Shown here one piece after another: positions 1 to 8,297 of a stretch of 64,000 bases of DNA (positions within the stretch are counted from its first letter, which is position 1; every line of letters begins with the position of its first letter). The DNA lies in assembly GCF_003323715.1 (NCBI RefSeq), contig NZ_QOIN01000029.1:1-64000 (forward strand). The letters are read 5' to 3'. The DNA is from Streptomyces diacarni (GTDB taxonomy: Bacteria; Actinomycetota; Actinomycetes; Streptomycetales; Streptomycetaceae). The position numbers were made by a program, and so were the translations under genes. The notes under the pieces were generated by a model. The model saw only the letters and a program-made list of their open reading frames with translations. It was not told the origin of the DNA and made no database searches.

Positions 1-55
1 GGTCGTCGATGAACACGTACAGTGCCGCCAGAAGGGCGTCCAGGTTTGTCTTCAC
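1..55 (-). mobile_element. 5' end of an insertion-sequence transposase gene, cut by the window edge
   Basis: Read on the minus strand from a GTG at 55, the first 18 codons give VKTNLDALLAALYVFIDD. This resembles the conserved start (M/V-K-x-N-L-D-x-L-x-x-A-L-Y-V-x-I-D-D) of transposases common in Streptomyces; I recall the group as IS982-like, which is not certain. The gene continues off the left edge. Positions 56-117 would hold its upstream end and the element boundary, but no terminal inverted repeat can be confirmed because the other end is not in view. Confidence 0.55.
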
Positions 56-117
56 ACACTGACCAACGGGCGCCCTTCGCCATGGTCGCGACCAGCACAC
101 ACATCGGACTCACTCAT

Positions 118-2094
118 CTAGGGTTTCTGCGTTCGGATCCGGCCGGCTCGGGGAGTCGCGCCGCAGCGGACGGCATCCGGGGTGGTCCCCGCGCCCGGTG
201 CCAGCGGCCAGGGGCGGGCCAGGGGGCGCCAGCCGTGTGCCGTCAGTGGTGTGTGGGGGCAGTCGCTCGCGAACAGCACCCGCGTCGCGTCGGTGACCCG
301 CACTCCCGCGACGTCCGCGCCGCGGCCCTCCCACGGTCCGGCCGCGGAGAAGCGCCAGCGCAGGCGCAGGCCCGCCCGGGAAGGGGCTGCGTCCACGCGC
401 ACCCGCACGTGCTGCCAGGCCCGTTCGCCGTGCCCGGACGACCGCGTGCCGGCGACGGCGCGCCAGGTGTCCGAGCCGTCGGTGCTGCGCTCCAGTACCA
501 GGCCGCCCTCGGCGCCGCTGTCGACGAGCGCGTCGTAGCTGACGGTCAGCGGGCCGTCCGCGTGCAGGGCCGGGGTCGTCAGGGTGCCGGCCGCTCCCCC
601 TTTCGGCTCGGCGTACCAGGAGCGTCCGCCACCCGGTGGCCGCGCGGGGATCGCGCGGGCGAGCGCCGTGGCGGCGGCCCGGCGCGCCGGGTTGGTGGAG
701 GGGGTCGCGTCGTCGGGGTGCACGCGGTTGGTCAGCAGGATCGCGAAGGAGCGGGAGGCGGGGTCGATCACCAGTGAGGTGCCGGTGAAGCCGGTGTGGC
801 CCAGCGTCCGCGGCGCGGTGAGGCCGCCCATGTACCAGGGCTGGTTCAGCTCGAAGCCGAGACCGTGGTCGTGCCCGGGGAAGCGCCGGTTGTAGTCGCG
901 CTCCAGCAGGGTCACGGCGTGCCTGCTGAGGATGCGGTGGCCGCGGTAGGTGCCGCCGTTGAGCAGCGCCTGGGCGAGGAGCGCCAGGTCGTCCACGGTG
1001 GAGAAGACCCCGGCGTGCCCGGCGACACCGCCCATGGCCCAGGCGTTGGCGTCGTGCACCGAGCCGCGCAGCGGGCCGCCGCGGTCCGGAAGGCGCTGGT
1101 TCGACGTGGCGGCGATGCGCGGCCACCAGGAGTGCGGCGGGTTGTAGGCGGTGTCGGTCATGCCCAGCGGCTCGGTGATGCCCTCGCGTACGAGAGTGTC
1201 GAGCCGCTTCCCCGTGACCTTCTCCAGCACCAGCTGCGTGCTGAGCATGTTGAGGTCGGAGTAGCGGTAGTGGGTTCCGGGCGCGTTGAGCGGGGCGGCA
1301 CGCAGGACGGCTCGGGCGCGGGCCTCGCGGCCGCCGGAGATCTGCCACAGCGGTGGTCTCGGATCGGCCGGGAGGCCGGACGTGTGGGTGAGCAGCTGCC
1401 GGATGGTGATGCGGGCCTTCCCCGCCGCGGCGAACCCCGGCAGGTAGCGGGCGGCGGGCGCGTCCAGCCGCAGCCGCCCGGCGTCGATCTGCTGCGCCGC
1501 CACCAGGGAGGTGAACAGTTTCGAGAGGGAGGCCAGGTCGTAGACGGTGTCGGTACGGGCGGGCACGCGCTCCGCGGGCGGCAGTTCGCGCCCGTCCGGC
1601 CCGTACCGCAGGGCGTCGCCACGGGCGAGACGGGCGACGACGGTGCCCTCGTGGGCGAGGAGCGCGGTGGCGCCGGGGAAGAGGTATCCGGCGCCGTGTG
1701 CCGGGTCGGTCCACTCGGCCAGCTGCCGCGCGAACGCGTCGAGGGGACGGGGATCGAGGCCCGCCCGCCCCGGGCTGGTGCGGTGCAGCACCGTGCCCGC
1801 GGGCGCGAACCCCTCGTAGGGCCGGCCGAACCCTCGGCTGGAGCCGGGGATCTGCGGGCCCGGGCTCGGCCCTGTTGCCGGGCCACGCCCGGCGGACGAC
1901 GACGTTGCTGCCGTCGTCGTCACCGGCGGTGCCACCGCTGCCGCTGAAGCCGCCGCGGAGGGGCCGGGCGCCGGGAGGGCAGGCCGCGTGGGGGCCGCGC
2001 CCTGCGGCGGTGCCAGGAGCGCGGCGAGCGCGGCGAGCGTGGCGCAGCCGGCGAGCGCGCTCGCCGGCGCGGTGACGTACGCACAAATCCGCAC
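118..2094 (-). CDS. Secreted serine hydrolase, class C beta-lactamase / esterase family
   Basis: The 658-residue protein starts at a GTG with GGAG six bases upstream. A hydrophobic N-terminal stretch (about residues 8-30) looks like a signal or anchor, followed by a Pro/Ala-rich linker to about residue 95. The catalytic domain follows: S189-L-S-K192 matches the SxxK nucleophile motif, YRYSDLN matches the second motif, and HTGFTG matches the KTG-like box. These are features of the penicillin-binding-protein-like serine hydrolases (beta-lactamase class C, DD-peptidases, EstB esterases). A C-terminal extension of about 150 residues looks beta-rich and is not part of the core fold; it could bind a polymer or the surface. 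Substrate cannot be told from sequence. The gene is monocistronic and lies next to the transposase end. Confidence 0.85.
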   Translation of the reverse strand: MRICAYVTAPASALAGCATLAALAALLAPPQGAAPTRPALPAPGPSAAASAAAVAPPVTTTAATSSSAGRGPATGPSPGPQIPGSSRGFGRPYEGFAPAGTVLHRTSPGRAGLDPRPLDAFARQLAEWTDPAHGAGYLFPGATALLAHEGTVVARLARGDALRYGPDGRELPPAERVPARTDTVYDLASLSKLFTSLVAAQQIDAGRLRLDAPAARYLPGFAAAGKARITIRQLLTHTSGLPADPRPPLWQISGGREARARAVLRAAPLNAPGTHYRYSDLNMLSTQLVLEKVTGKRLDTLVREGITEPLGMTDTAYNPPHSWWPRIAATSNQRLPDRGGPLRGSVHDANAWAMGGVAGHAGVFSTVDDLALLAQALLNGGTYRGHRILSRHAVTLLERDYNRRFPGHDHGLGFELNQPWYMGGLTAPRTLGHTGFTGTSLVIDPASRSFAILLTNRVHPDDATPSTNPARRAAATALARAIPARPPGGGRSWYAEPKGGAAGTLTTPALHADGPLTVSYDALVDSGAEGGLVLERSTDGSDTWRAVAGTRSSGHGERAWQHVRVRVDAAPSRAGLRLRWRFSAAGPWEGRGADVAGVRVTDATRVLFASDCPHTPLTAHGWRPLARPWPLAPGAGTTPDAVRCGATPRAGRIRTQKP

Positions 2095-2228
2095 GCGGAC
2101 TCCATCGACCTCGTAGCTGCCCGGGACGGTGCGTGGCTGCCGTCTGCGGTGCCGCGCTCACGAACGTACGCGCGTCGGCCCGTGCGCGTCCCGGCGCGAC
2201 ACGTGCGAGACGCCGTTTCTCCGTCTCC

Positions 2229-3833
2229 CTATTCCCCGTGTGGCCGGGCGCCGGAGTGGCCGGGGCCGGGCGGCGGCTCGCCGGTAGGGGGCTCGGCCCG
2301 CAGCGGTGTGCCCGCCACGGGACATTCGTACGGACAGCCCGCGGCCTCGCCGGCAGGGGGCTCGCCCGGGCCCGGTGCGGGCTGAGCTGCCGTCTCCAGG
2401 ACGTCGCGGCGGATGGTCGCCAGGGCGAGGAGACCGCCGGCCGCCGCGAGGGCCGCCGTGATGAGCATGGCGGTGTGGAAACCGTCGGCGAGGGCGTGCG
2501 GGTCCTGGAAGTCCCGGCCGCCGATGCCGGCCAGCAGGGGGAGGGCGGCGACGGCCGCGAGTTGCGCGAGACGGGAGACGGCGTTGTTGACGCCCGAGGC
2601 GATCCCGGAGTGTCCGGACGGCGCGGCCGCCAGCGCCGTGGCGGTCACGGGCGCGACGGTGGTGGCCAGTCCGAGCCCGAAGACGAGCACCGCGGGCAGC
2701 ACCGAGGTGGCGTAACCGGCCGGGCCGCCGCCGTCGTCGTCCACGCCGATCCGGAGCATCAGCAGCATGCCGGCGGCCAGCAGCAGCGGCCCCACGCTCA
2801 GGGGCAGCCGCGGGCCGACGCGTTGTGCCAGCGCGCCCGCTCGCGAGGAGAGAGCCAGCATCAGCAGCGTCACGGGCAGCGAGGCCGCACCGGCCGCCAG
2901 CGGGCTGTACCCCAGGGAGGTCTGGAGGAAGACGACGAGCAGGAAGAAGACCCCGCCCAGCGCGGCGTACACCACGAAGGTCACGGCGTTGGCGCTCAGG
3001 AACTGGCCGGCGCGGAAGACACCGGGAGGCAGCATGGGGTGCTCGGCGTGCCGCTCCGTGTGGACGAACCCGGCCAGCGCGGCGAGACCGGCGAGCAGCG
3101 CGAGCGCCGTCACCCAGCCGGGCGACTCGCCACGGGGACCCTCGATCAGCGCGTAGGTGACACCGCCGAGCCCGGCCGTCACCAGCGCGGCGCCGCGCAC
3201 GTCCAGGCGGCCCGTGGCGCCGGGGGCGCGGCTCTCGGGCACGTGGCGGGCGGTGACCGCGACGACCACCAACCCGATCGGGACGTTGAGGAGGAAGATC
3301 CACCGCCAGGAGAAGGCGTCGATGAGCCAGCCGCCGAGGAGGGGGCCGAGCGCGGAGGCCACTCCCGTCAGCGCGGACCAGGTGCCGATGGCCCTGGCCC
3401 GGTCGGCCGAGCGGTAGCTCGCCTGGATGAGGGCCAGGCTGCCCGGGGTGAGCAGCGCCGCGCCGATCCCCTGCAGCGCACGGGCGAGAATCAGGATTCC
3501 GGCGTCGGGGGCCACCGCGCACAGCACGGAGGGCACCACGAAGCAGCCGACACCGAGGGTGAAGACGCGCCGGCGCCCGTACCGGTCCGCGAGGGAGCCG
3601 CCGAGCAGGATCAGCGCGGCGAGCGTGAGCAGGTAGCCGTCCAGCACCCACTGGAGCGCGGAGACGTCCGCGTGCACGTCCCGTCCGATCGCCGGGAGGG
3701 CGACGTTGACGACGGTCGCGTCGAGGAACCCCATGGCCGAGCCGAGGACCGTGGCCGTGAGCAGCCACCGGCCCTCCGCCGAGCGGAAGGCGACGGTCCC
3801 GGCGGCGGGCGCAGAACCCTCGGGCGCGTTCAT
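2229..3833 (-). CDS. MFS drug/proton antiporter, DHA2 (14-TM) family
   Basis: An in-frame reading extends upstream to 4001, but homology begins at ATG 3833 (MNAPEGSAP), which I take as the start (534 residues). The protein has the DHA2 hallmark near its N-terminus (GSAMGFLDATVVNVALPAIG), the motif-A loop GGSLADRYGRRRVF, and about 14 hydrophobic segments. It is expected to export a small toxic compound using the proton gradient. The last 60 residues are a Pro/Gly/Glu-rich hydrophilic tail that includes CPYEC. No TetR or MarR regulator sits beside it, so regulation and substrate are unknown. A detergent-like or antibiotic substrate is the default inference for the family. Confidence 0.88.
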   Translation of the reverse strand: MNAPEGSAPAAGTVAFRSAEGRWLLTATVLGSAMGFLDATVVNVALPAIGRDVHADVSALQWVLDGYLLTLAALILLGGSLADRYGRRRVFTLGVGCFVVPSVLCAVAPDAGILILARALQGIGAALLTPGSLALIQASYRSADRARAIGTWSALTGVASALGPLLGGWLIDAFSWRWIFLLNVPIGLVVVAVTARHVPESRAPGATGRLDVRGAALVTAGLGGVTYALIEGPRGESPGWVTALALLAGLAALAGFVHTERHAEHPMLPPGVFRAGQFLSANAVTFVVYAALGGVFFLLVVFLQTSLGYSPLAAGAASLPVTLLMLALSSRAGALAQRVGPRLPLSVGPLLLAAGMLLMLRIGVDDDGGGPAGYATSVLPAVLVFGLGLATTVAPVTATALAAAPSGHSGIASGVNNAVSRLAQLAAVAALPLLAGIGGRDFQDPHALADGFHTAMLITAALAAAGGLLALATIRRDVLETAAQPAPGPGEPPAGEAAGCPYECPVAGTPLRAEPPTGEPPPGPGHSGARPHGE

Positions 3834-4004
3834 CCTGGCTCGCCGCCCTTCCGTCCGCTGCCGCTGCCCGTCCCGGGGTCGCGCCGCCAGAGCACGGCCG
3901 TGCCCCGGCGGGTCTCCCGGCGCTGCCGGTCGGCACGATCGTACGGCGCGGGCGGCCGGAAGCCCCGCAAGGCCGCGGGCCTCGCGGGGCGCGGGCGGCA
4001 CCTG

Positions 4005-4622
4005 TCAGCCGCAGTGCTGGGCCTTCTCCTCCTCGGTCATCGGCCGGGTGTGCTGGGTCTTGGTGCTGGGCGCGTCGGGCTTGGGACCCGTGGCCTCGAA
4101 CGGCACGTACCAGATGTAGTGGCCGTGGAACGGGTCGGGGAAGTGCATCTCGTACTGGCCCTTGACCGTCTGCATCTGCGCCTCGCGCGTCACCCAGCCG
4201 ACCTCGTCGGGTTTGACGTCGATGTTCGTCTGCTCGGACTCGGTGTGCGAGCTCTCCCAGGTGTGCTGGTAGTTGGTCTCGATGCTGACCTTGAAGACCT
4301 CGGCGAAGCCGTACTCCGCGCTCAGCGACACCCCCACGCTGTTGGACTCGCCGGTGGTGTCGGACCAGCCGACGGTGGAGCGCTGGAGGTCGTCGGTGCA
4401 GTTGAAGGCCGAGTCGCCGACCTGGTGCGCCTCGCCCATGGAGTCCTTGGGCGGGCCGTCGGGGTGGAACTCGCACACGTCGGTGCCGTTGTCGCACTTG
4501 TCGAGCAGTTCCCGCGTGGTGGGCGGGTCGTCGTCGGCCTGGGCGACGGTGGGGGTGAGGGCGGCGCTGCCCGCGGTCACCAGGGCGGCGAACAGGACGG
4601 AGAGCCTGACGCGTCGTTTCAT
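4005..4622 (-). CDS. Secreted aerolysin/ETX-MTX2-like beta-pore-forming protein
   Basis: The 205-residue protein has a good Sec signal (MKRRVRLSVLFAALVTAG, cleavage expected after AQA at about residue 29) and a GAGGAG ribosome site upstream. The middle (about 80-155) has the alternating Ser/Thr-rich beta pattern of ETX/MTX2-type pore formers: SVGWSDTTGESNSVGVSLSA, then a YGFAEVFKVSIETNYQHTWE hairpin, SSHTESEQTNI, and the GWVTRE turn. In these toxins that region forms the membrane-inserting barrel. C37, C49, C74 and the C-terminal C204 may form disulfides. It is only about 170 residues when mature, so it lacks a large receptor-binding domain. The next gene upstream encodes a beta/gamma-crystallin-like secreted protein (85-bp gap, same strand), which may be a partner. 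Target is unknown. Confidence 0.68.
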   Translation of the reverse strand: MKRRVRLSVLFAALVTAGSAALTPTVAQADDDPPTTRELLDKCDNGTDVCEFHPDGPPKDSMGEAHQVGDSAFNCTDDLQRSTVGWSDTTGESNSVGVSLSAEYGFAEVFKVSIETNYQHTWESSHTESEQTNIDVKPDEVGWVTREAQMQTVKGQYEMHFPDPFHGHYIWYVPFEATGPKPDAPSTKTQHTRPMTEEEKAQHCG

Positions 4623-4707
4623 GGGGGTCTCCTCGCAGGAGGTGTGGGGGAGGGGTGGCGCGGGCGCGGTGGGCGCCGCGCCGGATCGGCTCGTGGCCGG
4701 CTATGGG

Positions 4708-5316
4708 TCAGCTGAAGCCGATGGACTGGGTGCGGTCGTTCATGAAGTCACCGATGTCGCCGGTGTTCTCCTTGAACGGGCCGTCCCGGTCGCCGCCGAG
4801 GCCCGGCTCGGGGTAGAGCCAGATCCAGCAGTTGCCCCACGGCTGCACCGACGAGATGCGGTTCTTCCAGCCGTCTTCCAGGTCGTGCTGGTAGTCGACC
4901 CAGCCGTCCTTCTCGCACAGGCCCTCGCCGCTGATGGTCAGCGAGTCGCCGCCGAAGCCGGGGTCGTCGAAGAACGTGCCCTGGATGACGCCGTCGGCCC
5001 GTGCTCCGTCCTCGTCCGCGAGCCGCTCGACCTCCGTGCGGAAGCCGCTGTCGCCTGTCGCCGTACGGGCCGAGGCGGGTGCGTCGTCGATGCGTCCCTT
5101 GCTGGCGTGGTCGACGGCCTCGGTGAAGGTGGCGTAGCAGTGCTCGGCGTCGGTCCCCAGGTCGAGCGTGCAGTGTCGCGGTTGCCCGCCCACGCCGGGC
5201 GCCTGTGTCGGGGCCGGTGCCGCTTGCGCCACGGGGGCTGTGACGGCGCCGGCGAGCAGGACGGAGGCGGCCAGGGTGACCGTACGGTGCGTGCCGTGTC
5301 TGGGCCGGGAGATCAT
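4708..5316 (-). CDS. Secreted beta/gamma-crystallin-like protein
   Basis: The 202-residue protein has a Sec signal peptide (to about residue 33, cleavage near AQAAP). The C-terminal half (about 112-202) carries a Greek-key-like pattern: GTFFDDPGFGGDSLTISGEG, then W-K-N-R-I-S-S-V, then a second copy with YPEPGLGGDRDGPFKE and DFMNDRTQSIGFS. The (N/D)-D-R/K-(I/T)-S-S signatures are the usual calcium-binding sites of bacterial beta/gamma-crystallins and related secreted inhibitors. C49, C60, C134 and C163 may form disulfides. It is upstream of and codirectional with the pore-former-like gene, and the two may be cotranscribed. Possible roles are calcium-dependent stabilisation, an envelope or spore-coat component, or a partner of the pore former. 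Confidence 0.65.
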   Translation of the reverse strand: MISRPRHGTHRTVTLAASVLLAGAVTAPVAQAAPAPTQAPGVGGQPRHCTLDLGTDAEHCYATFTEAVDHASKGRIDDAPASARTATGDSGFRTEVERLADEDGARADGVIQGTFFDDPGFGGDSLTISGEGLCEKDGWVDYQHDLEDGWKNRISSVQPWGNCWIWLYPEPGLGGDRDGPFKENTGDIGDFMNDRTQSIGFS

Positions 5317-5624
5317 CGAACCTCCAAGTGTCGTGGGGGGGCGCTCAGTTGGCGTAGGAACAGCAGTACGCGTGCTCGCTCGGCACCAGGCGAAACAGCA
5401 AGCCCGTTATTGCCCGGAAGTTACCGGTGGTAGCAGGAGTAACGCCGGTTCCGTGCCCGTGAATGTGGGCGCGCGGCGGCGTGGTCCTCGCGGCGGCGGC
5501 GCGCTCTTCGCAACAGTTGCGCCACAGCCGACTCTCCGGCCGCAGGCGGCAGTTCATGATCCAGTAGGTTCACCGTCCGAGGGGTCCCGCACGAGGACCG
5601 CAGGCGACGGGAGGGGAGCTGGGA
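5317..5624. promoter_or_regulatory. Divergent intergenic region with two small palindromes
   Basis: This 308-bp gap separates the crystallin-like gene (minus) from the PI-PLC gene (plus) and must hold both promoters. A perfect 13-bp palindrome CGCAAC-A-GTTGCG lies at 5509-5521, about 104 bp before the PLC start. A looser pair GTTAC...GTAAC spans 5420-5443. Either could be an operator. The PLC ribosome site GAGGGGAG is at 5611-5618. No gene is seen here. Confidence 0.4.
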
Positions 5625-6533
5625 ATGGACCGGCGCAGATTTCTCAGGAACGCGGCAGTGGTGCCGGCCGCGGGCATGCTGGCGTACGCGGGCGGCACGG
5701 GCGTCGCCGTGGCGCGGGGCACCACACACAAGGGTTCCCGCGCACCGCTGGGGCCGCAGGACTGGATGGCGGCACTGGCGCCGTCCACAGCCTTGCGCAC
5801 GCTCACCCTTCCCGGCACTCACGACTCCGGAGCGCGCTTCGGCGGGCCCTGGACGGAGTGCCAGGACACCCTCATAGCCGACCAGCTCGCGGCCGGGGTC
5901 CGCTTCCTCGACGTCCGCTGCCGCGCCATCGACGGCGTCTTCGCCATCCACCACGGCGCCTTCTTCCAGCACCTCATGTTCGGCGACGTGCTGATCGCCT
6001 GCCGCGACTTCCTGGCCGCGCACCCGGACGAGACGGTCCTCATGCGGGTCAAGCAGGAGTACTCGACGGTCGGCGACGAGGAATTCCGGCAGATCTTCGA
6101 CGTCTACCTCGACCAGAAGGGCTGGCGCTCCCTCTTCCTGATGGAGGACACCCTGCCCACCCTGGGCGAGGCCCGCGGCAAGGTCGTCCTGCTGGCCGAC
6201 AACGGGGGACTGCCGGGCGTGCGGTGGGCCGACCCGGAGGTCTTCGACGTCCAGGACGACTACCAGGCGGAACCGTTCTCGAAGTATCCCAGGATCGCCG
6301 AGCAGTTCCGCCAGGCCGCCGCCGAGCCCGGGCCCTTCTACGTCAACTTCGTCAGCACGGCGGCCGGACTGCCGCCCGCCTCGAACGCCGACCGCCTCAA
6401 TCCGAAGGTGCGCGCGCTCCTCGACAGCTCCGAGTTCGCGGGCACGACGGGCCTCGGCATCGTCCCGATGGACTTCCCCGAGGCGGAACCGGGCCTGCTC
6501 GAAGCCGTTCTAGCCCACAATCCGACGAGCTGA
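5625..6533 (+). CDS. Secreted phosphatidylinositol-specific phospholipase C (PLC-X domain)
   Basis: The 302-residue enzyme has a twin-arginine-type N-terminus (MDRRRFLRNA followed by a hydrophobic stretch and cleavage near VAVARG). The PLC-X fold is marked by TLPGTHDSG with catalytic His66, LDVR at 95-98, and IHHG with His109/His110, the general acid/base pair of bacterial PI-PLC. These metal-independent enzymes cleave phosphatidylinositol or GPI anchors to diacylglycerol and a cyclic inositol phosphate. The length is normal for the family (about 300). GAGGGGAG precedes the ATG. A perfect 20-bp inverted repeat follows the stop, so it is probably monocistronic. It is grouped with other secreted membrane-active products to its left. 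Confidence 0.88.
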   Translation: MDRRRFLRNAAVVPAAGMLAYAGGTGVAVARGTTHKGSRAPLGPQDWMAALAPSTALRTLTLPGTHDSGARFGGPWTECQDTLIADQLAAGVRFLDVRCRAIDGVFAIHHGAFFQHLMFGDVLIACRDFLAAHPDETVLMRVKQEYSTVGDEEFRQIFDVYLDQKGWRSLFLMEDTLPTLGEARGKVVLLADNGGLPGVRWADPEVFDVQDDYQAEPFSKYPRIAEQFRQAAAEPGPFYVNFVSTAAGLPPASNADRLNPKVRALLDSSEFAGTTGLGIVPMDFPEAEPGLLEAVLAHNPTS

Positions 6534-6539
6534 CCGCGC

Positions 6540-6585
6540 CCCGCGACCGGGCACGCGCCGCCGCGGGCGCGTGCCCGGTCGCGGG
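6540..6585 (+). terminator. Perfect 20-bp hairpin after the PI-PLC gene
   Basis: Positions 6540-6559 and 6566-6585 are exact reverse complements around a 6-base loop (GCCGCG), starting 7 bases after the stop codon. There is no T-run, which is usual for Streptomyces intrinsic-like terminators. The stem is almost entirely G/C. It separates the PLC gene from the kinase gene downstream. Confidence 0.82.
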
Positions 6586-6778
6586 CGGGGGTCCGGCGCG
6601 TGCCCGGCTGCCGTGCCGTCCGCTCGGGTGAGGCCGCCCGTGGCACCGGTCCGCCCCGGCCGGGTCGTGCGCCGGCCCCGCGCGAGCCAGTACACGAGGG
6701 GGGCAGCCGTCGCCGTGCCGGCGGCGGGGCTGTGGATGCGGGTCGACCGCCGCTGTGCTCGCCGCGACCGCGGCCTCC

Positions 6779-6790
6779 TATGCTCGCCGG
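6779..6790 (+). promoter_or_regulatory. Possible leaderless -10 element of the histidine-kinase gene
   Basis: TATGCT (6779-6784) fits the actinobacterial TANNNT -10 box and ends 6 bases before GTG 6791. That spacing would place the transcription start at or next to the start codon. No Shine-Dalgarno sequence precedes the GTG. No convincing -35 is seen. Confidence 0.4.
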
Positions 6791-8197
6791 GTGAGTACCA
6801 CGAGCCGCACCCGTCCCCTTCGCCACACCCTGCGCTCCTGGGCCGTGCTGCCGCAGGCCGACCCGCGCGCGCAGGCCGATCCGCGCGCCGCCACCGGGCT
6901 CCCCGAGCGGCCCGCCCCGCGCGCGCCGCTGCTGACACCGCGCGCCGCCGATCTGGTACTCACGGGGCTCGTGCTGCTCGCCTCCGTCTGGAACAGCCTC
7001 AAGAACCCCTACCTCGGTCCCGCCACCCCCTGGGCGAACGTGCTGCTCGCCGCCGTGAGCGCACTGCCTCTCCTCATGCGGCGCCGGATGCCCGAACCCG
7101 TGCTCGCCGTCGCGCTCCTCGCCGACGCCCTCCAGACCTCGGTCTTCGTGACGCCGTGCGCCTACTACGCCGAGGGCGCCTACCGCGGCCCGCGCAGCCG
7201 CCGGACCGCGTGGGTGGCCGCCGGGGCGGGCCTGGTGATGACCGCACCACGCAGCGCCGATGCGTGGTCGAGCCCCCGCGTGCTGGTGGCCTGGTTCACG
7301 GTGAACTTCGTCCTGGACGTTCTGGTGCCGCTGCTGCTGGGGATGTACGTGGGACAGCGGAGGGCCGTCCTCGCGGGCCTCGTCGAGCGGGCGGAGCGCG
7401 CCGAGCGCGAACAGCGGCTGATCGCCGAGGCCGCGCGGGCCGAGGAACGGCAGCGGATCGCCGGGGAGATGCACGACGTGGTGTCCCACCAGGTGAGCCT
7501 GATCGTCGTACACGCCAACGCGCTCGGCGCCGTGGCCCACGACGCCGAGGTGACGACCGACACGGCCCGGATCATCCAGACCGCCGGTCGGCGCGCCCTG
7601 ACCGAACTGCGCGAGATGCTGGGCGTCCTTCGAGACGGAGCTGACAAGCGGGGGAAGGAGGCGGCCGAGCCCGCGGCCGCCCTTCCGGAGTCCGCACGAG
7701 CCCCGCGGCCCGAAGGTGCCGCCGCCGCGGACGGTGGCGCCGGCCCGTCCCCGGCCCCCGAGGCACGGCGCCCCGCGGACGCGGTGGTCGAGGGGATCAC
7801 CGAACTCGCCGACAGCTCCAGGACCGCGGGGCTGCCGGTCAGCGTGCACGTCGAGGGCGGGCCACGGGCGCTGCCGGAACCGGTCGAGCGGGCCGCACAC
7901 CGGGTGGTGCAGGAGGCACTGACCAACGTGCACAAACACGCGCCCGGTGCCACGACGGACATCCGTTTGGCGTTCGCCCCGAAGACCGTGCGCATCGGGA
8001 TCGTCAACGGCCCGCCGAAACGGCCCGTGGAGGCGGCGCCGGACGGCGGGGGACCGCTGCTGCCCAGCGGGGGACACGGACTGCTCGGGCTCGCCGAGCG
8101 GGTACGGCTGGCCGGCGGGACCATCGAGTCCAGGCCCACAGGGGACGGAGGCTTCCGGGTCGACGCGGCGCTGCCGGCCCAGGAGCCCGCCGATTGA
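6791..8197 (+). CDS. Orphan NarL-type sensor histidine kinase
   Basis: I start this 468-residue protein at GTG 6791; an ATG at 6755 would add 12 residues without a ribosome site. The N-terminal half has about five hydrophobic segments (residues ~55-190) and no obvious periplasmic sensor domain. A short coiled coil (RAERAEREQRLIAEAARAEE) leads into the HisKA_3 dimerisation box ERQRIAGEMHDVVSHQ, with phospho-acceptor His228. The C-terminal HATPase has the N-box region HRVVQEALTNVHKHA and the G-box GHGLLGLAERV. A low-complexity Ala/Pro/Glu insert (about residues 285-335) separates the two. Such kinases normally pair with a LuxR-type response regulator, yet none is adjacent. The next gene is convergent. 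Confidence 0.86.
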   Translation: MSTTSRTRPLRHTLRSWAVLPQADPRAQADPRAATGLPERPAPRAPLLTPRAADLVLTGLVLLASVWNSLKNPYLGPATPWANVLLAAVSALPLLMRRRMPEPVLAVALLADALQTSVFVTPCAYYAEGAYRGPRSRRTAWVAAGAGLVMTAPRSADAWSSPRVLVAWFTVNFVLDVLVPLLLGMYVGQRRAVLAGLVERAERAEREQRLIAEAARAEERQRIAGEMHDVVSHQVSLIVVHANALGAVAHDAEVTTDTARIIQTAGRRALTELREMLGVLRDGADKRGKEAAEPAAALPESARAPRPEGAAAADGGAGPSPAPEARRPADAVVEGITELADSSRTAGLPVSVHVEGGPRALPEPVERAAHRVVQEALTNVHKHAPGATTDIRLAFAPKTVRIGIVNGPPKRPVEAAPDGGGPLLPSGGHGLLGLAERVRLAGGTIESRPTGDGGFRVDAALPAQEPAD

Positions 8198-8297
8198 GCC
8201 AACGGGTCGCGAACGGGCTTGCGAGACCACTTCAGGGCGAGCCCGTGGCCCTTCACGGTGGGCCCCCTCCGACCCTGTACGGCGGATCAGTGGCCCT

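Noticed and set aside
2133..4715. Very long open frame on the plus strand opposite the MFS and pore-former-like genes
   Set aside because: It is an antisense shadow of minus-strand genes in high-GC DNA: no family motifs, Arg/Gly/Glu-rich composition, while the opposite strand has clear MFS motifs and a signal peptide.
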